From: Chitinophagaceae bacterium
Lineage (GTDB): Bacteria; Bacteroidota; Bacteroidia; Chitinophagales; Chitinophagaceae
DNA: 64,000 bases
Reading direction: 5' to 3'
Assembly: GCA_947455215.1 (NCBI GenBank)
Contig: CANGNA010000015.1
Coordinates: 1-64,000, forward strand
Below are positions 18,501-25,565 of the stretch, piece by piece. The position numbers and the translations under genes were made by a program. A model generated the notes under the pieces. That model was not told the DNA's origin. It did no database searches and saw nothing but the letters and a program-made list of their open reading frames with translations. Numbering within the stretch: position 1 is the first letter of the stretch; each line of letters begins with the position of its first letter.

Positions 18501-20892
18501 CACGTGGAGCACAACAGGTTCAACATCCATTGCTACACTCACTACATCTACCGGTATGGTTACCGGTGTAAGTGCAGGCTCCATTACCGTAACCTTTACA
18601 GAAACTGCTACGGGTTGCCGCACAACAGCACCTGTGGTAGTAAATGCACTGCCTGCCCCTATTTCCGGTGCTACCACCACGGTGTGCAGCGGCGGTGCTA
18701 CCATAGTACTTACCGATGTATCTGGTCCTGGTGTGTGGAGCAACAGCACCACGGGTGCAGCTACCGTTAATTCCGGCACAGGTGTTGTGTATGGTGTGAG
18801 CGCGGGTACAGAAACGATAACATTTACACAATCATCCACCGGCTGTTACAGAACCCAGGTTGTAACGGTGATACCAATACCTTCTGCTATCGTTGGTTCG
18901 GGTTCAGTATGTGCATCGGGTGGTGTTACCACACTTACCGATGCGACTACACCGGGTACCTGGAGCATTTCCACAGGCCCCGCCGCAACTATTACTGCAT
19001 CGGGTGTGGTTACCGGCATCAATGCAGGGGCTGCAACAGTTACCTACACTGCTGCCAATAGCTGTTATGTAACTATTCCTATTACGGTCAATGCACTGCC
19101 ATCAGCTATCACGGGTACATTTGCGGTATGCCAGGCCTCAGTTACTACATTGTCCAGCTTGCCTGCTACAGGTACGTGGAGCGTAGGTAGTGCTGCTATA
19201 GCCACTGTAGTGGGTGGTGGTGGTTTCCGTGGTGTTAGCCCGGGTACTACTACTGTTACCTACACATTGCCTACTACCTGCCGTGTTACCGCATCGCTTA
19301 CAGTTAACGAGATACCGGCAACCATAGAGGGTGCTACTGCAGTATGTCTTAATGGTATCACTACACTGTCCAATTCAGTTTCCGGTGGTACATGGAGCAG
19401 CAGTACGCTGTCCGTTGCTACGGTGGAGGCCACTACCGGTATAGTGCATGGCGTGGCAGTGGGTGCTACTACTATCAGCTATACTACCGGTACCAATGGT
19501 TGCTATGCTTTACTGCCAATGAGCGTGACCACTATAGTGACACCTACAGTTGCCCTGAACGTAAACCCCGGCACTACAGTATGCGAGGATACACTGGTGA
19601 CGTACACGCCAACAATAGTCAATGGTGGTGCAGCTCCGCTATATGTATGGAGCGTGAACAATGTGATACTTTCCGGCACACCTACGTACAGCTATCATCC
19701 GCACGATGGTGATATCGTAAGGCTTTGGATCCTCAGTAGCTACGATTGTGCTTCGCCAGACACTGCAAGTGCGTGGGTGAGCATGACGGTACATCCTATC
19801 GTAACACCGGCCCTGTCTTTATCAACCGGCATGGGCGATACCGTATGTAACACTACGCTTACTACACTGTATCCCGTTCCTGTAAATGGCGGTACAGCAC
19901 CAATATACCAGTGGACAGTGAATGGTGTGCCATCGGGTGTTTCGGCATCATACACTTATGCGCCAAGCAATGGCGATGTGATCAACTGTGTGATGACCAG
20001 CAATGCGTTCTGTCGTACAGCCAATACCGCTACATCTTCCAAGGTGCTGACAGTTAGTCCGCTCATCACCCCTGCGGTCAACATCAATTCTCTGTCAGGT
20101 TACACTATCTGCGAAGGCTACCCTGATGTGATGACCACCAGCATGTATGGCGGCGGTACAGTCCCTACTTACCAGTGGGCTGTAAACGGTACCAATTCCG
20201 GTACAGGTGCAGGCTTTACCTATACACCTGCCAATGGTGATGTGGTTACCGTGACCATGACCAGCAACTTCCCATGTGTTACCACGCCTACGGCCACCAG
20301 CAATATAGCACTCACTGTGCTGCCTATTACGCAGCCTGTTGGTGTTATCAGTGCTCAGCCGGGTTACATCATCCCTGCAGGGGTTAACGATACATTCACC
20401 TGCACTATAGTGAGCGGTGGTGGTGTTGCACCTACCTACCAGTGGTATATCAATAACGTACCTCAGCCCGGTGCTACCAGCAGTGTGTTCATAGCTGCCT
20501 TCCTGCATAGCGGCGATTCTGTGAACTGTGAGGTAGTGAATACCGACCAATGCAGCGGTGTATCTGTGTTTAGCTACCTGCACATAACAGTTGGCGAGAA
20601 TGTGGGTATTCACGATCTGTCGGGCCAGGGCAGCAATGTACTGCTGCTGCCAAACCCAACAACCGGTTCATTCCGCGTAAAGGGTAATGTTGCCGGCATG
20701 GTAAGCGGTATAATAGATGTACAGGTGACAGACATGCTGGGCAAGGCCATATATATGGGCAAGGCCAGCGTGCAGAACGGCGTGGTAGACCAGGAACTGA
20801 CCCTCGGCGACAACCTGGCCAATGGTACTTATCTGCTGACCATCCGCAATGGCGAAGAGCAGCATACCATGCACTTCACGCTGCAACGCTAA
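15556..20892 (+). CDS. Giant secreted beta-helix / Ig-like repeat protein with T9SS sorting domain
   Basis: 1778 residues. A signal peptide (about 1-28, ending SAAFGQ) is followed by an Asn/Thr/Ile-rich right-handed beta-helix (about 60-515). A linking region (about 515-735) leads into eight BIG_2-like repeats of about 72 residues (about 738-1330), each with a VCxGG-type Cys, a GTWSS-like core, an ATVD/TG stretch, GVSAGT and a GC near the end. Four PKD/Ig-like repeats (about 1330-1680) with P.YQW.VNG follow. The last 90 residues (LLLPNPTTGSF ... NGTYLLTI) are a type A T9SS C-terminal sorting domain. It is therefore probably exported through the outer membrane and surface-attached, perhaps as an adhesin. 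Binding partner unknown. Confidence 0.92.
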   Translation: MITPTQKIWRYISVFVFTFVFACSAAFGQISVTATAGTTGPTVYTTLGAAITAINAGTHQGVINISVTANTTESTQAVLNSSGTGSCSYQSIRIKPAASATPTISGTIASFSILKLNGADSVIIDGSNTAGGTSRDLTIQNLSTAGSETVIWIASNSADGANNNIIKNCIIRGGSSDNTIGGIVAGDGVTIGDPATAANSNNTLQNNLFTLTQNGFYLNGYASGTYDVNWTITGNTFSSNGARGLLTQNTTNLTISNNTVTNLTSSLFAVNTGMYITGIVSGGNIYGNNINNVNNTAALYGCNGLWLGADNTGANLNVYNNIIYNVWSTSGYTLGTTYADNGYGILIDFGGGYNLYNNTINLINTTSSGIPSCINVNSAVTAASAINLKDNLIINSQSSGGTRYGLYCSATSSVFASINYNDYYSVSNRLGNIGGTTRNSLAAMITGFGGNANSINVNPTFVSTTDMHLQNIAANTPLAVGTPIATPSITTDIDGDARSTTAPTIGADELISNNITYTALTNTCSNGDVALNGVTITSGVGVPTTGTTVPQIYFKKGVAGTWYHASGTLASGTGTSGTWNFTITAATMGGVVGGDVIYYYVIAQTTGATVFASPSTGLVATDVNTVTTAPTTPNSYTVNAVSLTGLALTQSACYSPVTATSATFAYTGSAGTPNQYTLTWSPAGPTNVSAFTALPASPISVSIPGGTAANTYTGTLTIKNSTTGCTNTYTLTLTINAAPVISGVLPLCPGGSAMTLTGTPTGGSWSGGTAGTATISAGGVVTSGASGTAIVTYTALTTACTDTALVTVITAPAAITGSTTVCIGGVITLNETTSGGSWSSGLISRATVDATSGAVYGVSAGAVTISYIMPSGCYVTYAMTVGAAPAPITGLSSVCIGDQITLSHPVSTGTWVSAPTAIATITTGGVVGGAGAGTAHITYTLSPGCIAYKDVTVNALPAAITVPSGVCAAGGTITLTDASAPGTWSTTGSTSIATLTTSTGMVTGVSAGSITVTFTETATGCRTTAPVVVNALPAPISGATTTVCSGGATIVLTDVSGPGVWSNSTTGAATVNSGTGVVYGVSAGTETITFTQSSTGCYRTQVVTVIPIPSAIVGSGSVCASGGVTTLTDATTPGTWSISTGPAATITASGVVTGINAGAATVTYTAANSCYVTIPITVNALPSAITGTFAVCQASVTTLSSLPATGTWSVGSAAIATVVGGGGFRGVSPGTTTVTYTLPTTCRVTASLTVNEIPATIEGATAVCLNGITTLSNSVSGGTWSSSTLSVATVEATTGIVHGVAVGATTISYTTGTNGCYALLPMSVTTIVTPTVALNVNPGTTVCEDTLVTYTPTIVNGGAAPLYVWSVNNVILSGTPTYSYHPHDGDIVRLWILSSYDCASPDTASAWVSMTVHPIVTPALSLSTGMGDTVCNTTLTTLYPVPVNGGTAPIYQWTVNGVPSGVSASYTYAPSNGDVINCVMTSNAFCRTANTATSSKVLTVSPLITPAVNINSLSGYTICEGYPDVMTTSMYGGGTVPTYQWAVNGTNSGTGAGFTYTPANGDVVTVTMTSNFPCVTTPTATSNIALTVLPITQPVGVISAQPGYIIPAGVNDTFTCTIVSGGGVAPTYQWYINNVPQPGATSSVFIAAFLHSGDSVNCEVVNTDQCSGVSVFSYLHITVGENVGIHDLSGQGSNVLLLPNPTTGSFRVKGNVAGMVSGIIDVQVTDMLGKAIYMGKASVQNGVVDQELTLGDNLANGTYLLTIRNGEEQHTMHFTLQR

Positions 20893-20921
20893 TATTTAAA
20901 GCAAAATATAATAATCAAAAT

Positions 20922-20958
20922 GCAAGTGCCATGGTCGATAGATCGTGGCACTTTTGCT
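20922..20958 (+). terminator. Rho-independent terminator after the large surface protein
   Basis: AAGTGCCATG (20924-20933) pairs with CGTGGCACTT (20944-20953) around a 10-nt loop. A T-rich TTGCTTT tail follows. It lies about 30 nt after the stop codon. Confidence 0.75.
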
Positions 20959-20978
20959 TTGTCTACCTCTGTACAGGT

Positions 20979-21021
20979 ATTGAGTCATTAAGCCATTGAG
21001 CCATTAAGCCATTGAGCCATT
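20979..21021. repeat. ATTGAGCCATTAAGCC tandem repeat
   Basis: About three degenerate tandem units of ATTGAGCCATTAAGCC immediately precede the xerD start. The motif is shared with the repeats at 14823-14910, so it is a dispersed intergenic sequence of this genome. Confidence 0.75.
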
Positions 21022-21024
21022 ATT

Positions 21025-21942
21025 ATGCCTAACTTGCATATGCCAATGTGGGATGCGTATATAAAAGGGTTTAAGGCTTACCTGATGCTGGAAAGGTCTA
21101 TGTCGGACAATACGGTAGAGGCCTACCTGCGCGATGTGGGTATGTTGCGCGATCATATGCTGGCGAATGGGATGACAGGTGCAGAGCAGGTGACGTTAAA
21201 GGAGCTTCAGGGCTTCCTGGAAGCGATATATGAGCTGGAGCTGGCAGTTGCTACACAGGCACGTATACTAAGCGGTGTAAAGGCATTCTTCCGCTATATG
21301 GTGTCTGAAGAGATGATAAAGGAAGACCCCACGATGCTGTTGGAAGCTCCGAAGATGAAACGCACGCTGCCTCATGTGCTCAGCATCGAAGATATAGATA
21401 AGCTGTTCGAAGTGATAGACCACAGCACCCCCGATGGTATGCGCAACCGGGCAATGCTGGAGACCATGTATAGCTGCGGATTACGTGTAAGCGAGCTGAC
21501 GGGTTTATTGATATCCAATTTATACCTCGATCTCGGCTTTATAAAGGTATTGGGTAAGGGTAACAAAGAACGCCTGGTGCCAATAGGGGAGGAAGCTATA
21601 AAGCAGATAGCACTCTATAAGGATAACGTGCGCTGTTTTGTGGATATAAAGCCGGGCAAAGAAGATTTCCTCTTCCTTAGTAAGCGAGGCTCCCCATTGT
21701 CGCGCATTATGGTGTTTTACATCATCAAAGACCTGGCAGTTAAGGCCGGGCTAAGCAGCGAGGTACATCCGCATACACTCCGCCACTCCTTCGCCACGCA
21801 CCTGGTAGAGGGTGGGGCAGACCTGCGTGCCGTGCAGGAGATGATGGGACATAAAAGCATCACCACAACCGAGATATACACACACCTCGATCGTACCTAC
21901 CTGCGCGATACATTAGAGAAATATCACCCGAGGTACAGGTAG
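21025..21942 (+). CDS. xerD: Site-specific tyrosine recombinase XerD
   Basis: 305 residues, the expected length. XerD acts with XerC at dif to resolve chromosome dimers. The N-terminal SAM-like core-binding domain (about 8-95) precedes the catalytic domain. Catalytic residues are visible: Arg in SCGLRVSEL (about 154), Lys in LGKGNKER (about 178), His and Arg in HPHTLRHSFATHL (about 250 and 253), His in MMGHKSI (about 276) and the nucleophile Tyr in TEIYTHL (about 285). The first codon follows a tandem repeat directly; ATGs at codons 6 and 8 are alternatives. It is back to back with the convergent esterase gene, with no spacer. Confidence 0.95.
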   Translation: MPNLHMPMWDAYIKGFKAYLMLERSMSDNTVEAYLRDVGMLRDHMLANGMTGAEQVTLKELQGFLEAIYELELAVATQARILSGVKAFFRYMVSEEMIKEDPTMLLEAPKMKRTLPHVLSIEDIDKLFEVIDHSTPDGMRNRAMLETMYSCGLRVSELTGLLISNLYLDLGFIKVLGKGNKERLVPIGEEAIKQIALYKDNVRCFVDIKPGKEDFLFLSKRGSPLSRIMVFYIIKDLAVKAGLSSEVHPHTLRHSFATHLVEGGADLRAVQEMMGHKSITTTEIYTHLDRTYLRDTLEKYHPRYR

Positions 21943-22656
21943 TTACTTCAGTTGTTTGGCCAGCCACTTTTGCATATCTGTCATTTCCTCCCGGGTAATG
22001 GTGTGCACCATCGGGTATTCGTGGTAGTCGCAGTAGATGTGCTTGTTATCAAGCCAGGCTTTCTCTTCCCGTCCTTTACTTATAGGGATCACTTTATCTT
22101 CTGTACCATGGGCTATAAATATGGAAACCTTGTTTATCCTGTCGGCACTTACTGCTTTGCTCTGTATCTCATCTTGCAGGCGGCCACTCATCACTATGGC
22201 GCCGTGTATCAGCTCGGGGTGGGTAAGTGCTATATCCAGGCTCATGATAGCACCCTGGCTGAAGCCTCCAATATATATGCGTGATGCAGGTATCTTGTAT
22301 TTTTTGCCAGCCTGTGTTATGAACTGCTCTATCAGCGACACGGATGTAAATGTTTCATTGATGCGGCTGCCACCTGCATTGGGGCCATCTATGTTGTACC
22401 ATGCAAAGCCATTCTCCCTTAGCGTTATTGGTGCCCGTGCCGATAATACCACAGCATTCTGTGGCAACTCGCTGCGCAGGCTGAACATATCGGCCTCGTT
22501 ACTGCCATAGCCATGCATCAATATGATGAGGACTGTCTTGCTATTGATGGCCTTAGGCGTCTTTACCAGGTATTTCAGTGCCATATTTGTTTGCAGCTGT
22601 GCATGGGCAGTTGCCGTGGCAAAGGCTATCGTCAGCAGGAGGATGAGGTGTTTCAT
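21943..22656 (-). CDS. Secreted alpha/beta-hydrolase, phospholipase/carboxylesterase family
   Basis: 237 residues with a signal peptide (about 1-19, ending TAHAQ). The fold is that of the acyl-protein thioesterase/carboxylesterase family: LMHGYGSNEADMF, the nucleophile Ser in GGFSQGAIMSL (about 133), Asp in HGTEDKVIP (about 187) and His in YPMVHTI (about 218). It probably hydrolyses short-chain esters in the periplasm; the natural substrate is not evident. It lies downstream of nothing obvious and converges with xerD. Confidence 0.9.
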   Translation of the reverse strand: MKHLILLLTIAFATATAHAQLQTNMALKYLVKTPKAINSKTVLIILMHGYGSNEADMFSLRSELPQNAVVLSARAPITLRENGFAWYNIDGPNAGGSRINETFTSVSLIEQFITQAGKKYKIPASRIYIGGFSQGAIMSLDIALTHPELIHGAIVMSGRLQDEIQSKAVSADRINKVSIFIAHGTEDKVIPISKGREEKAWLDNKHIYCDYHEYPMVHTITREEMTDMQKWLAKQLK

Positions 22657-22672
22657 TGCAGTGTTATTGTTG

Positions 22673-22709
22673 TAAAAATAAAGAAGGCACAGTGTTTATC
22701 TGTGCCTTC
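22673..22709 (-). terminator. Rho-independent terminator of the RluB-type gene
   Basis: GAAGGCACAG pairs with CTGTGCCTTC (22683-22692 with 22700-22709) around a 7-nt loop. On the minus strand the stem is followed by a T-rich TTTATTTTT. It lies 10 nt after the stop codon. Confidence 0.85.
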
Positions 22710-22718
22710 CGGAAATTA

Positions 22719-24512
22719 TTATGATTTGAAGTGTTTCAGCAACACTATCTCGCGCTCGTTCAGGTAGCGCCATTTGCCACGCGGCAGGTTCTTCTTGGTC
22801 AGCGAGCCATACATCACGCGGTCCAGCTTCTCCACCTCATAGCCCAGCGATTCGAAGATGCGCCTAACAATGCGGTTGCGGCCTATATGTATCTCTATGC
22901 CCAGTTCGTTCTTCTTTTCCAGGTAGGCCAGTGCATCTACAGGTGCCTTGCCATCTTCCAGTTCCACACCGTTCAGTATCTTATCAAAGTCGGCCTTGGT
23001 CACCGGTTTGTCGGTAGTTACCTGGTATATCTTCTTTACTTTAAAAGATGGGTGAGCCAGCTTCTGGGTCAGGTCGCCATCGTTGGTCAGCAGCAACAGT
23101 CCGGTGGTATTGCGGTCCAGCCTGCCTACAGGGAATAGTCTTTCTTCGCCCGAATTAGCTACAAGGTCCATCACTGTCTTACGGCCCTGCGGATCGTCGT
23201 TGGTAGTAATGAAATCCTTGGGCTTATTCAGCAGTATGTATACCATGCCCTTCTGCAGCTTCACCTTCTTATCGTTGTAATATACAACATCGCTTTCCGC
23301 TACTTTGTAGGCCGGATTGGTTTCTATGGTATCATTTACTCTTACCTTGCCCGCCTTCACCTCGGTAGCAGCTTCCCTGCGGCTGCAAACACCGCAATGG
23401 GCCAGGTATTTATTCAAAGGCATAGCGCCTTCTTCAGCTACTTTTTCTTCGTCGTCTTCAGCTTCCTCATCATCGTCATCCTTCATTGCCTCAAATTTCT
23501 TTTTGCGGGCAACTACCTTAGCGGCTTTTATATCATTGCGCTCTTGTTCCAACTGTTCCTGCTTGTCATCTTCAGATAGCAGTATATCAGCCGCGCTTTG
23601 TTTAGCGATGCGTTTACGTGCAGGCTTCTGGTCTTCGTCTTCTTCCTTGTAGTAAGGCTTGTTATCTGAGCGGGAAGAAATAGGTTCGTTGGTTTCTTTC
23701 TTTACACCGCGACCAGGTGCTTTGTTGATGACCGGTGCTTTTTTATTGTTCTTCTTTTCTTCGCTTATTTCCAGCGGTTCGTATATATCCTTTACCGGCT
23801 TTTCAGGCTTGCCTTCCGCGGGCTTGCGTTTAAAGAATGGTTTATCCCCTTCTTTTATAAAACGCTTGTCGCCATCCTTCTTAGGGAAAGGTTTCCTGTC
23901 ACCATCTTCACGGCTACGGAAGCTACGTTCTTCGCCATCCTTCTTAGGGAAAGGTTTCCTGTCACCATCTTCGCGGCTACGGAAGCTGCGTTCGCCATCC
24001 TTCTTAGGGAAAGGTTTCCTGTCACCATCTTCACGACTGCGGAAGCTACGTTCACCATCCTTCTTGGGGAAAGGTTTCCTGTCACCATCTTCACGGCTAC
24101 GGAAGCTGCGTTCGCCATCTTTCTTAGGGAAGGGCTTCCTGTCGCCATCTTCACGGCTACGGAAGCTGCGTTCGCCATCCTTCTTAGGGAAAGGTTTCCT
24201 GTCGCCATCTTCACGGCTACGGAAGCTGCGTTCGCCATCCTTCTTAGGGAAAGGCTTCCTGTCGCCATCTTCGCGGCTACGGAAGCTGCGTTCGCCATCT
24301 TTCTTAGGGAAGGGCTTCTTATCACCATCTTCGCGGCTGCGGAAGCTGCGTTCACCATCTTTCTTAGGGAAAGGCTTATCGCCTTTTTTGTCGAACGACT
24401 TGCCTGAACGGCCCTCTTTTTTCGAGAATGAGTTGTCGTCGTTATCCTTACGCTTAAATCCGCGAGAGTTATTATTGTCGTTGCGGGAGCCGGGCCCTGA
24501 TCTTTTATGCAT
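22719..24512 (-). CDS. rluB: RluB-type pseudouridine synthase with long repetitive basic/acidic N-terminal extension
   Basis: 597 residues, more than twice a normal RluB. The C-terminal 240 residues are an S4 domain (PLNKYLAHCGVCSRREAATE) followed by the RsuA/RluB catalytic domain with GRLDRNTTGLLLLTNDGD, whose Asp is the catalytic residue; it should isomerise a uridine in 23S rRNA. The first 350 residues are low complexity and very charged: eight near-identical 20-residue units of KPFPKKDGERSFRSREDGDR (46-206), then Lys/Glu/Asp-rich sequence. This tail is probably disordered and may bind RNA. RluB/E/F assignment within the family is by similarity only. A terminator follows. Confidence 0.93.
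   Translation of the reverse strand: MHKRSGPGSRNDNNNSRGFKRKDNDDNSFSKKEGRSGKSFDKKGDKPFPKKDGERSFRSREDGDKKPFPKKDGERSFRSREDGDRKPFPKKDGERSFRSREDGDRKPFPKKDGERSFRSREDGDRKPFPKKDGERSFRSREDGDRKPFPKKDGERSFRSREDGDRKPFPKKDGERSFRSREDGDRKPFPKKDGEERSFRSREDGDRKPFPKKDGDKRFIKEGDKPFFKRKPAEGKPEKPVKDIYEPLEISEEKKNNKKAPVINKAPGRGVKKETNEPISSRSDNKPYYKEEDEDQKPARKRIAKQSAADILLSEDDKQEQLEQERNDIKAAKVVARKKKFEAMKDDDDEEAEDDEEKVAEEGAMPLNKYLAHCGVCSRREAATEVKAGKVRVNDTIETNPAYKVAESDVVYYNDKKVKLQKGMVYILLNKPKDFITTNDDPQGRKTVMDLVANSGEERLFPVGRLDRNTTGLLLLTNDGDLTQKLAHPSFKVKKIYQVTTDKPVTKADFDKILNGVELEDGKAPVDALAYLEKKNELGIEIHIGRNRIVRRIFESLGYEVEKLDRVMYGSLTKKNLPRGKWRYLNEREIVLLKHFKS
23895..24377 (-). repeat. In-frame 60-bp minisatellite (8 units) in the RluB-type gene
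   Basis: Eight tandem 60-bp units (one is 63 bp, adding a Glu) encode the 20-residue repeat. Units differ mostly at silent third positions, such as the variable bases in GGAAGCTGCG/GGAAGCTACG. Period 60 keeps the frame, so unit loss or gain would change only the tail length. Confidence 0.95.
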
Positions 24513-24583
24513 GAACTAGTCCTTTAATGGGAGCCTGCGAAGATACGACAAATAAGTGTAGTATAATAAAAAGAATGCGTTTA

Positions 24584-24937
24584 TCAGCTTCTTGCTGATA
24601 CCAGTACCGGTAAAACCTCGTTGTAATTGTTGATGATCTCTATTAATGAGGTGCGGATCTCATCCATGCCTGTGCGTTGTTTGGAGAGCATATCGATCTT
24701 CACCAGGTTGTCATAAACCCCTGAGATCTTGATGATGCCGGCTGAAGATTTAAGGAAGTGTGCCTGGCGTTGTATCTCGTCATAGTTCTGGCTGTCCATT
24801 ATCAGTTCCCTCAGTTTCGGCATACCTGTAGACATAGTATCTATAAAGATGCCCATGATCTCGCGTATATACCCTTCGTCGCCTCCGGATATTTCGTTAA
24901 TGTAGCTCAGGTCCAGTAGCGGATGACTTATTGGCAT
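24584..24937 (-). CDS. Histidine phosphotransfer (HPt) protein
   Basis: 117 residues from the ATG at 24937. It is a small four-helix HPt domain with the phosphorylatable His in QAHFLKSSAG (His about 60). HPt proteins relay phosphate between receiver domains in multistep phosphorelays. A longer frame to 24979 would add residues that overlap more of the receiver gene; the chosen ATG overlaps it by 10 nt, which suggests translational coupling. No kinase is adjacent, so the donor is elsewhere. Confidence 0.87.
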   Translation of the reverse strand: MPISHPLLDLSYINEISGGDEGYIREIMGIFIDTMSTGMPKLRELIMDSQNYDEIQRQAHFLKSSAGIIKISGVYDNLVKIDMLSKQRTGMDEIRTSLIEIINNYNEVLPVLVSARS

Positions 24938-25317
24938 ATTTGTTCTTTCTCTTTTATCAGCTGGGCAAGATGTTCGCAAAGTGCCGGTGGATCAAATGGT
25001 TTCGATATACAGCGGTTCATGCCGGCGTCTGTCCACTTTACGCGCTCATCTTCTACGTTATTCGCCGTAAGCCCTATTATAGGTATGTTCAGTCCCATTT
25101 CCTGTTTGATGTATTTTGATGCTTCCAGCCCGCCCAGTTCCGGCATCTGGATATCCATAACAATAGCATCGAACCGCTGAAACAAAACACATTCTACCGC
25201 CTCCAGGCCATTATCTGCTGTTTTCACTGCAGCGCCTGCCTTGGTCAGCACAAAGGTGAGTATTTTTTGGTTCAGTTTATTGTCGTCGACGATCAGTATG
25301 TTCTTTCCTTCCAGCAA
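24928..25317 (-). CDS. CheY-like response regulator receiver protein
   Basis: 129 residues, receiver domain only. Acidic pocket DDN (11-13), phospho-acceptor Asp about 55 in IVMDIQMP, Thr in GLTAN and Lys in ISKPFDP are all present. There is no output domain. The start codon is TTG at 25317; the in-frame codon upstream leads to a stop within three codons and no ATG is available. It pairs with the overlapping HPt gene, forming a receiver/HPt relay unit. Confidence 0.9.
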   Translation of the reverse strand: MLEGKNILIVDDNKLNQKILTFVLTKAGAAVKTADNGLEAVECVLFQRFDAIVMDIQMPELGGLEASKYIKQEMGLNIPIIGLTANNVEDERVKWTDAGMNRCISKPFDPPALCEHLAQLIKEKEQICQ

Positions 25318-25500
25318 CGTCTCTCAGGTTTTGCGCTAAATTCGTTATTTTTGTGAACATAAAAAAATAAATATTAAATGATAATAGATTGAATTGTAAT
25401 TAGTGAAGTTGTATATTTGTTTGCTTTCTATTAAATTATTTTATTAAATTGCATATAACATTTCCTTTTTGTTACCCTTTCATTAATGACATGCATTTGC

Positions 25501-25531
25501 TTGCATTGGCCGTTAAACGGTTGTATGTTTG
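25501..25531 (+). promoter_or_regulatory. Predicted promoter of the CapD-like gene
   Basis: TTG at 25501-25503 is followed after 20 nt by TATGTTTG at 25524-25531, a full match to TAnnTTTG. It lies in the AT-rich 248-bp divergent gap 25318-25565, which has no other recognised feature. Confidence 0.6.
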
Positions 25532-25565
25532 CTAATGTAAGTGCAAATCGTATTGTGAATTTTAA

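Noticed and set aside
21025-21942. Integrase of a mobile element
   Set aside because: Length and motifs are those of XerD, with no attachment sites, phage or conjugation genes around it.
23659-24519. 286-codon open frame opposite the minisatellite
   Set aside because: It reads the repeat on the other strand as SPSSRLRKLR units; it is a shadow of the 60-bp period with no start signal and no family.
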